In this document: positions 57,379 to 64,000 of the stretch, in pieces
Layout of the letters: each line of letters opens with the position of its first letter
How positions within the stretch are numbered: the stretch's first letter is position 1
Assembly: GCF_937616625.2 (NCBI RefSeq)
Contig: NC_065576.1
Span: 48,046,128-48,110,127 of the forward strand
DNA length: 64,000 nt
Reading direction: 5' to 3'
Source of the DNA: Mercurialis annua
Lineage: Eukaryota > Streptophyta > Magnoliopsida > Malpighiales > Euphorbiaceae
Made by a program: the position numbers and the translations under genes
Notes under the pieces: model-generated
What the model saw: the letters and a program-made list of their open reading frames with translations, nothing else
Database searches by the model: none
Told to the model about the DNA's origin: nothing

Positions 57379-58237
57379 TACCAATTTCAAGTCTCTCATC
57401 ATGTTAGAATGGGCAATCTATTTGGCTTAGATTTTTTTTTAAATTCACCAAGTAGACCATTGATGATCCAATTGTAAATATTCCATTGTTAGTTTTATTT
57501 TCCAGCATGTTGCAATAAATTATTGCAAATTTTTTGTTTATGAAATGTAAAAGTTAACTCTGTTTCCCCCAAAATGTATGTGTTTAAATATATTAGAATA
57601 CACAGTTTATTTTAATAAAAAAAACTGTGTTTTTTCTACTAATATGCATAAAAGTTTATTAGTTAAAAATTGAGTATTCCCATTATACATTGTTGTATCA
57701 TCAAAACAATTATTATTAATTTTACTGAAGGGAGATTGGAACTTGAAACAAAATTAAAATTCATTAGAAATTTTTTAATAAAATGAAAATTTGAAAGCTA
57801 TCAGGTTAAGTGTGTTTTTTTGCTCTCTTTTCCAATATTTTTGTTCGTACTCTCTAAATTTATAAAAATACTATGTTTTACTTATATTTTAAAATTCCTT
57901 AGAAACTTTTTAAAGACGGTTGCACAATGTGCTTCTAAAAACCGTTTGAAACTGTTTGAATTTTTAAAAAGTTTGTTTAAAAAGCGGTTGCAAATGTATT
58001 TTTAGAAACTGTTTGCAACATAACACGCTGGAACAGTATTTGGAGCAGAAAATCGATGCGCGTAACAAAATAAAGTGTGAAACGCACTGTAGTTATAGTT
58101 TTGGGTTAATTTGCAAATATTTTTGCCTTTTTAGATACAAAGATTATCCAACTATTCTTTATTTTATTTTTTAGGTCTTACTGTTTGTATTAATTACAAT
58201 CTCAAGCCATCAGATCTTGTTTCGAGCTGGGAAGTTT
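57379..58237. other. LHT 3' flank and spacer before the broken copy
   Basis: To about 57748 this is the LHT 3' UTR and flank, homologous to 61594-62170. Beyond that the spacer is unrelated to the copy, except that TTGAAAGCTATCAGGTTA at 57791-57808 matches the LHT exon 3/intron 3 boundary (56621-56638) at 17 of 18 positions. AAACTGTTTGAATTTTTAAA-like short repeats occur near 57900-58020. Confidence 0.5.
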
Positions 58238-58321
58238 ACTATCTTAATAGGTACAAATCAAATTTTTACTGCAATTTTCTAAATACAGTTTGGAATTTGA
58301 GATTATACCTATTAAGATAGT
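58238..58321. repeat. Perfect 16-bp inverted repeat at the duplication junction
   Basis: ACTATCTTAATAGGTA at 58238-58253 and its exact complement TACCTATTAAGATAGT at 58306-58321, separated by 52 bp. LHT homology of the downstream copy starts immediately to the right. Could be an 84-bp MITE or a palindrome involved in rearrangement. Confidence 0.85.
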
Positions 58322-58878
58322 ATATATACAAATGTTTATGCTTCTTTTCGCTTCTTTTATCTTAGAAAAGACTCGAGAAATGACTTATAAGTAGCACGGA
58401 CGCCTTTTGTCGCCTTTCGAATATGAACATTTCTTGTTTTTGGTTTGTTGGCAGGGATCCTGGTGTAGTCATACTAGTTTTGTCATGGATCATCACTCTC
58501 TACAGTCTTTGGCAAATGATCGAAATGCACGGAAACGGAAACGGAAACGGAAAAACAATTCTTATAAGAACAAAGGGTCAAAATATTTCGACGGTTATCA
58601 AATTATAGTATTTTTACAAAACAGTTATATATACACTTTTAAAGTCTTATATTTTGATAACTAGATTTAAATTTTATCACTAAATGATTTCCGATGTATT
58701 TATGTTTACATGAACAATAAAAGTATAAGTAATCTCTATATTTTATTTTTTTATGGTTGTCAAACTATATACTGTATTTTAAAACTGTTAAATGATATGC
58801 AAAATCAGAGAGATATGTACTTTTTCCGCCTGCTATGCAAGTAATTATTCATCTTTTGATAAGCATAAATTTTTTTAA

Positions 58879-59167
58879 GGGTTAAATGCAAATTCATACA
58901 CCAACTTTGACCTAATTTGCAATTACAACATAAACTTTTAAACTTGGCAATGTCGGTAAGCAACTTTCATTTCTTGGCAAATTGGTACACAGACCAATCA
59001 TAAAACGACAAATGGCGGTTTATTACAATGTCCACGTTAGTGTTTTTTGAGTTTGGTGTATCGATTTGCCAAAAGTGTAAAGTTGGTTACTGACATTGCC
59101 AAGTTTAAAAGTTTATGTTGTAATTGTAAATTAGGTCAAAGTTGGTGTATGAATTTGCATTTAACCC
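58879..59167. mobile_element. Mutator-like MITE, 8-bp flanking repeat and an empty site in the paralogue
   Basis: Starts GGGTTAAATGCAAATTCATA and ends TATGAATTTGCATTTAACCC, a perfect 20-bp inverted repeat. TTTTTTAA lies immediately left and right. The intact LHT gene has the uninterrupted site ATAAATTATTTTAATCC at about 56034-56050, which confirms the insertion. Confidence 0.92.
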
Positions 59168-60313
59168 TTTTTTAATCCAAGAACAAATATAAAGTTTTAA
59201 AAGCGTTTTTAAAATGAAATGTCCGACTTAACAAGTTTTCGTGCAACATCAGCGGGATTAGAAAATCCGCCCTTACTAATACCCTTTTCTTTTTGATATT
59301 ATGATAATTACAGTTACTCAACAATTGCTTGGGCATCTACTTTGCATAGGGGAATTATTCCGAATATAGATTACACTTAAAAAGCAAGCACTCCAGTAGG
59401 AAAATATTTTCATTTCCTTAGTGCATTAGGTGAAGTAGCTTTTGCATATGCTGGTCATAATGTACTTTTAGAGATTCAAGTAACAATTCCTTCTACTCCT
59501 GAAGTGCCTTCCAAGAAACCGATGTGGAAAGGCGTCATCATCGCCTATATTATGGTCGCGATTTGCTATTTTCCGGTCGCTTTGATCGGATATTGGTATT
59601 TCGGTAACACTGTGGTAGACAACATTCTCATCTCCCTCGAAAAACCAGTTTTGTTTGTCGCTATCATGTTATTGGAAGTTATCAAGTTAACTGTTTTCTC
59701 AATTTAATCACCAACTTTAAATAGTAGAGAAATGCAGATTAGTGACATTGTTATTGTTTAAATTGTGGAGAAATGCAGATTTATGTTATGCCGGTATTCA
59801 CATGTTAGAGACTGTTTTAGTGAAGAAATTGAGTTTCAGACCTTGTTGGAAGCTTCAATTCGTTACTCGAAACTCTCTATGTCGGTATGTTGTTGCTATT
59901 TCGAGCTAAACTCCGATAACTTTGCTATAAATTGCTCGAATGCCGAATAGATTTTAATTGTTTGTACATTTTTATTTTCTTTAAAACTTGCAGCATTCAC
60001 AATGTTTATTGCTATATGCATTCCTTTCTTCGGAGGATTGCTTGGATTTTTCGGAGGATTCGCGTTTGCCCCGACTACATACTATATAAGTACTATACCA
60101 TACGCATTTTCATACACTTCCGAAAGTAAAACATTCGAACGTAAAATTCTCATAACTGTTCATAAATATCGTACCTATTGTATCTAATTCTTGCATTATT
60201 TGGCTTGCGGTTCGCAAACCCAAGAAGTTCGGTTTATCTTGAACTATAAATTGGGTATGTAAACTCGGATTAGTTTGATTAATACTCAATTTGTCTCATT
60301 CTATTTGATAAAA

Positions 60314-60575
60314 CGCCTAATGCCTTAAAAACTCCCGACCTTTCGTCCCCTTTTCAATCCTACCCTGACGTTGAAAATTTGTCAATTTTACCTAATTTGC
60401 ATTCTATTTATAGATTTTTTTTTGAACTTTTATCAAATAAAAAAAGTTCAATTTTATGCTTCAGGGTATAATTGAAATGAAAAAATATAAAGTAGGGTAA
60501 AATTGACTGATTTGCAACGTCATGGTAGAATTAAAAAGGGGGTGAAAGGTTGGAGTTTTTTTAAGACATTAGGCC
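60314..60575. mobile_element. Mutator-like MITE, exact 9-bp TSD
   Basis: Starts (C)GCCTAATGCCTTAAAAACTC and ends TTTTTTTAAGACATTAGGCC. TTGATAAAA flanks both ends (60305-60313 and 60576-60584). It sits in intron 6 of the LHT pseudogene and is absent from the intact gene. Relative of the longer element at 10609. Confidence 0.9.
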
Positions 60576-60676
60576 TTGATAAAATAACTAAATTATAATA
60601 TCGATCAGACCGCTAACATGGGTAATTTATTAGTGTGATGCAGAATTGCATTGTGCTTGGTGCATTGTTAACAATA

Positions 60677-61510
60677 GGGAAAAGGGTCATTCATGCCCTT
60701 AAGGTTTGGGGTTTGGATCAAGCAAGCCCTCAACGTCCGGAAAGGTTCATTCATACCCCCAACGTTTGTAAAAATGAACAATCAGACCCCTCGGTTTAAC
60801 ACCGTTTCACTGCTCCTAAGATTCCGTTAGGGTGATCCTATGTGGCAGAGATAAAAGGATCATTTATGCCCCTAAGATTCCTCCAAAAATTAGAAACCTA
60901 ACAGTTATATAAAAAAATTAACTAAAAGGATAAAAAATTGTATTTCTTTTTATTTTGCGTTTCCGTCTAGTTTCATCAAATAAGATACCGATTAATGATG
61001 AGAATTCATTATTCCATTGTTAGAGAAGGACAATATATCGGTTTAGCTCGGTCTTGTAATAAAATGACTTTGCAATGACGGACTATTGTTGCTGAGAGAA
61101 AGACCGTCACTGTAAAGAAAAATTTGACAGTAAAAATTAGTCATGTAGGATCACGCTAATGGAGTCTGGGAAGCAATTAGACAGTGTTAAACTGAGGGCA
61201 TAACTGTCCATTTTTTTTACGTTGGGGGCATAAGTGAACCTTTTCAAACATTCGGGGCATAAGTGAACCTTTTTCAAACGTTGAGGGCTCATTTGATCCC
61301 AGACCCAACCCTTAAGGGCATAAACGATCCTTTTATCTCTGCCACGTAGTATCGCACTAACAGAGTCTTAGGAGCAGTGAAACGGCATTAAACCGAGGGG
61401 CCTGATTGTTCATTTTTACAAACGTTGGGGGCATGGATGAACCTTTCCAGACGTTGAGGGTTTACTTGATCCAAACCCCAAACCTTAGGGGCATGAATGA
61501 CCCTTTTCCC
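60677..61510. mobile_element. Mutator-like element inserted in exon 7 of the LHT pseudogene, exact 9-bp TSD
   Basis: Starts GGGAAAAGGGTCATTCATGC and ends ATGAATGACCCTTTTCCC. TTAACAATA flanks both ends (60668-60676 and 61511-61519). Removing the element and one repeat restores an LHT-like exon at that point, and the intact gene shows the empty site (TTGACAATATTAGCGCCC). Arms and several internal blocks are repeated in both orientations. No transposase frame. Confidence 0.95.
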
Positions 61511-61861
61511 TTAACAATATTAGCACCCATTGGAGGCTTAAGGCATATCATCATTGAAAATTTGAAGCCAAGGACTATGAATTTTTCTCATGATCTATTT
61601 TGGTTTAGATTTTTTAAAATTCACCAAATAGATCATTGGTTCTAATTGTAAATATTTTATTTGTAATTTTTTCTCTTTTTTTTTTGTTTTCAGCATGCTG
61701 CAATAAATTATTGCAAATTTTATCTCCATGAAATGCAAAAAAATAACTCTGTTTCTCTTCTAAAATGTATATGTTTAAATATTATTAGAAAATATAGTTC
61801 ATTTATTAAAAAAACTATGTTTTTCCCATATGCATAAACCTATACACTTTATACATTTTTG

Positions 61862-62106
61862 TAGGAGTATGAGAATCACACCAAATCGACAAATTCAATT
61901 CGGTGGGATTTGATGCTATAAACAATTCGGGTTTTTGGTTCGATTGATTTAAACATAAAAAATTTAGTTAAAATTTTAATACAAACCAAATAAAAGAAAA
62001 ACTGAACTAACCCAACAAATTGAGTGAACTTATTGATTCGAGTCGAACCTTTTACATCTTTGTAATTTCGATTTTGTTCGATTTTGGAAATCAATGTACA
62101 CCCCTG
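61862..62106. mobile_element. hAT-like MITE, worn ends
   Basis: The left end TAGGAGTATGAGA and right end TGTACACCCCTG are imperfect inverted repeats, with GGTTCGATT / TCGAACC strings inside. The flanks CATTTTTG and CATCTTTT match at 6 of 8. It interrupts homology to the 3' flank of the intact LHT gene, so it probably arrived after the duplication. Confidence 0.65.
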
Positions 62107-63172
62107 CATCTTTTACCATCAAAACAATGAATTTCTTACTAAAGGGGATGACTGATTAGAACTTCAAACAATACATCTATGGTAAAAGATACAAAAAAAT
62201 CATCGTATCACAAAAGTAAAGATCATCCCTTAATTTCTTTGGGCACAATTCAATTCTTGTGATTTTTAAATTGAACAAAAAAAATTCTCCATATCTAAAA
62301 TAGAAACCATTGTTAATTATTGATGTGACACTCGTAAATTTATAGAGAAAAAAATTCAAAAATAATCTTACTATATAAATACTTACCAATTCTATATTTA
62401 TAATTTTTTTAGCATTATTTCACCCCTTTCTAATTAACTATAATTAATTTTTTATTTTTACTAAAATCAATTAAAACATAATTAAACCAATCAACCAATT
62501 AAACCTAACCAATGAAAACTCAACTAATAATATCAAAATTCAATTAAATCTATCAAAACTCAATTAAATCTAATTAAATAAATCAAAAACTCAAATAAAT
62601 CTAATTAAACCAATTAAATATAACTAAACTAATTAAAATCTAATTAACAAATTAATTCTAATTAAAACCTAATTATATTTTAATTTAAAAACTGAACCAC
62701 CATCATCCGACCCTCACGGAACAAATGACAGTTGGAACGCCGGATTGACATTTTTTCCTTTTTAATTAAACAAATTAAAGAAACAAAAAAGAGAAAATTA
62801 CACAACTGGGCTAAACACGGGCTTTTATTTCAAAAATGCTAAGTGTCCTATATTCTTTCATCATTGCTATTTTTTTCTTTACTTTTATGAGCTAAAAAGG
62901 ACAAAATATTACATGTTTTACGTGGAACATCCCTACCCTTCATCTGTCATTTTTATTTTTATTTCTCTTTTTCCTCTACTCACCCTACTCTCTCATCTCA
63001 TTCCTCTGCTCATATCTTCATTTTTCTCTTAATCAATGGTGTAGTGCAAAACAGAAAAAAATAAACAACACCCATTAATCTAAATTGATTCATATCTCTT
63101 CACAAATTTAAAGTTTTCATCTTTATTAAGAGTATATATAGAATGAGCTTGAGGTCGGGTTCGGATCGGTAA
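62107..63172. other. Intergenic, no gene recognised
   Basis: LHT-duplication homology ends at about 62170. A stretch at about 62430-62680 consists of many slightly varied AATTAAACCAATTAAAT-type units, a low-complexity repeat. Nothing else assignable. Confidence 0.4.
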
Positions 63173-63390
63173 ATGGGTTGTACTCGTCCAGTACTTCTTT
63201 TATTGTCTTCCATGGTTGGGTTTACTTCGAGAAATGGAGGCGGTGGGTGTGGGGAGGTGAGGCCGGGGATTGTGTTTGTGGTGGATGCTTATACGGACGA
63301 GGAGGAGCTTAAGGTGGTTAAAAATGAGATATTGTTGGTCATTAAAGGTTACCTGAAAATTCAATTATGGGTTCATTGTTTTTTATTTGA
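63173..63390 (+). pseudogene. SEC23-like trunk-domain fragment, frameshifted
   Basis: The frame from 63173 contains RPGIVFVVDAYTDEEELKVV followed by KNEILLVIKG, which I recognise as the start of the trunk domain of divergent plant SEC23 proteins (COPII coat GTPase-activating subunit). The next expected block, LPEN..(L/M)VG, is present as LPENSIMGSLF but in another frame (from about 63350), so a 1-base shift lies near 63350. That frame soon stops at 63388-63390. The upstream part (PVLLLLSSMVGFTSRN) may be a worn zinc-finger region. Only about 70 of roughly 800 residues are present. Identification is from memory and by eye. Confidence 0.6.
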
Positions 63391-63468
63391 GGAAAGGGAT
63401 AGTAAAAAATGGTGGGATAGCATTTAGATGGCATAAGTTGGTCTAAAAGAGAAATTTTGTAGGTTTTA

Positions 63469-63660
63469 AGGTGCAACGGAGTTGGTGTTGAAGGTGTAAT
63501 ACAAGTTGTGGAAATTATTTGCATCTCCATTTTGTTTTTGCAAAGTAAACTTTTTAAGCGATAATTTGTGGAGCTGGTTTCAATTAGAGGGGTTGGTAGG
63601 TGCAAAGGGGTTGGTGATGAAGGTGTAATACAAGTTATGGAGCTGGTTTCAATTAGAGGG
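63469..63660. repeat. Interleaved direct repeats
   Basis: AGGTGCAACGGAGTTGGTG-type sequence with GAAGGTGTAATACAAGTT occurs at 63469-63512 and again at 63598-63641. TGGAGCTGGTTTCAATTAGA occurs at 63569 and at 63638. The two repeat pairs have different spacing. No gene is evident. Confidence 0.8.
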
Positions 63661-64000
63661 ATGAAATGACAAAAAGGAAAAGTTCAGGTACGACATTTCA
63701 TGGAGAAAGTGCCGAAGATTGTGAATGTGAAAATAAGTCCAAAGATGATTCAGCAGTCTAGGTAGATAATTTAAATCAATTTGAGTTAATTTATAAAATG
63801 GAGGACCTAATTATAAATGTTGCTTTAGTTTTTTGCTTTAGTTTGCAAATTATAGAATTTGGATTGGAATTTTGATATATATTTAGTACAATTGTTGTAA
63901 TTTAACAGTGGATACACGTATGATACATATATAATACATTTATTGTAGTTAAAATAAAATAGATTGAACAAAAAAAATTAATTTATATTAGAAAAATTAA
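63661..64000. other. Right edge, no gene recognised
   Basis: AT-rich sequence running off the window. No supported feature. Confidence 0.4.

Larger units (their letters stand above)
58455..61593 (+). pseudogene. Broken tandem copy of the LHT-like transporter
   Basis: Exon pieces aligned to the intact gene: exon 2 start 58455-58530, exon 3 59314-59691, exon 4 59779-59884, exon 5 59994-60085, exon 6 about 60189-60254, exon 7 60644-60676 plus 61520-61593. Exon 1 is absent. Exon 2 is cut after EMHG-equivalent sequence and most of it is deleted. Exon 3 has an in-frame stop (TAA at 59378-59380, where the intact gene has Tyr) and a 22-bp deletion near its end. Exon 4 has lost one base. The exon 5 donor GTAAGT has become ATAAGT. 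Exon 6 has lost its acceptor and has TGG changed to TGA. Exon 7 is split by an 834-bp transposon. It cannot make a transporter. Residual similarity to the intact gene remains high throughout. Confidence 0.95.

Noticed and set aside
59504..59707. Apparent short transporter-like protein in the LHT copy
   Set aside because: It is the exon 3 remnant of the pseudogene downstream of an in-frame stop.
62430..62680. AATTAAACCAATTAAA-type array as a possible CRISPR-like or satellite array
   Set aside because: Units vary in length and sequence with no constant repeat and spacer; low-complexity AT DNA in a plant genome.

Overview
The window is nuclear DNA from a eudicot plant. It is AT-rich, its genes are split by short GT-AG introns, and the protein products read as close orthologues of well-known plant families. 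I cannot fix the species from the sequence; a rosid is a reasonable guess but only an inference. Gene coordinates below are the span from start codon to stop codon, and exon limits were worked out by hand from splice sites and reading-frame continuity.

Layout, left to right: a GT-1 type trihelix transcription factor (+, 1918-6435, 5 exons); the spindle checkpoint gene MAD2 (-, 8231-9826, 7 exons) with mitosis-type MSA promoter motifs; about 13 kb of transposon-rich DNA holding Mutator-like MITEs, a hAT-like element with an exact 8-bp target duplication and a decayed LINE; a full-length ABCC (MRP-type) ABC transporter (+, 23407-29919, 10 exons); a B12D-like small mitochondrial protein (-, 30855-31559); tRNA-Val(AAC) (+, 32479-32552); cytosolic GAPDH (+, 35547-39073, 10 coding exons) behind heat-shock-element-like motifs; an intronless PPR protein (+, 41321-42895); an ankyrin-repeat protein (+, 49116-51837, 2 exons); an LHT-type amino acid transporter (+, 54275-57378, 7 exons), followed in tandem by a broken copy of itself (58455-61593); and a short frameshifted SEC23-like fragment near the right edge.

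The genes are ordinary single-copy housekeeping or regulatory genes and do not form a cluster or pathway. I found no evidence for a new multi-gene system. The most informative content is the mobile DNA. At least 15 short non-autonomous elements with long terminal inverted repeats are flanked by 8-10 bp direct repeats, nine of them by exact repeats of 9 bp or more, which points to the Mutator superfamily. The LHT tandem duplication supplies empty sites for several of these insertions, so their order relative to the duplication can be read. A second, hAT-like family with termini close to CTAAGTAGCACGG sits mostly inside introns of the host genes.
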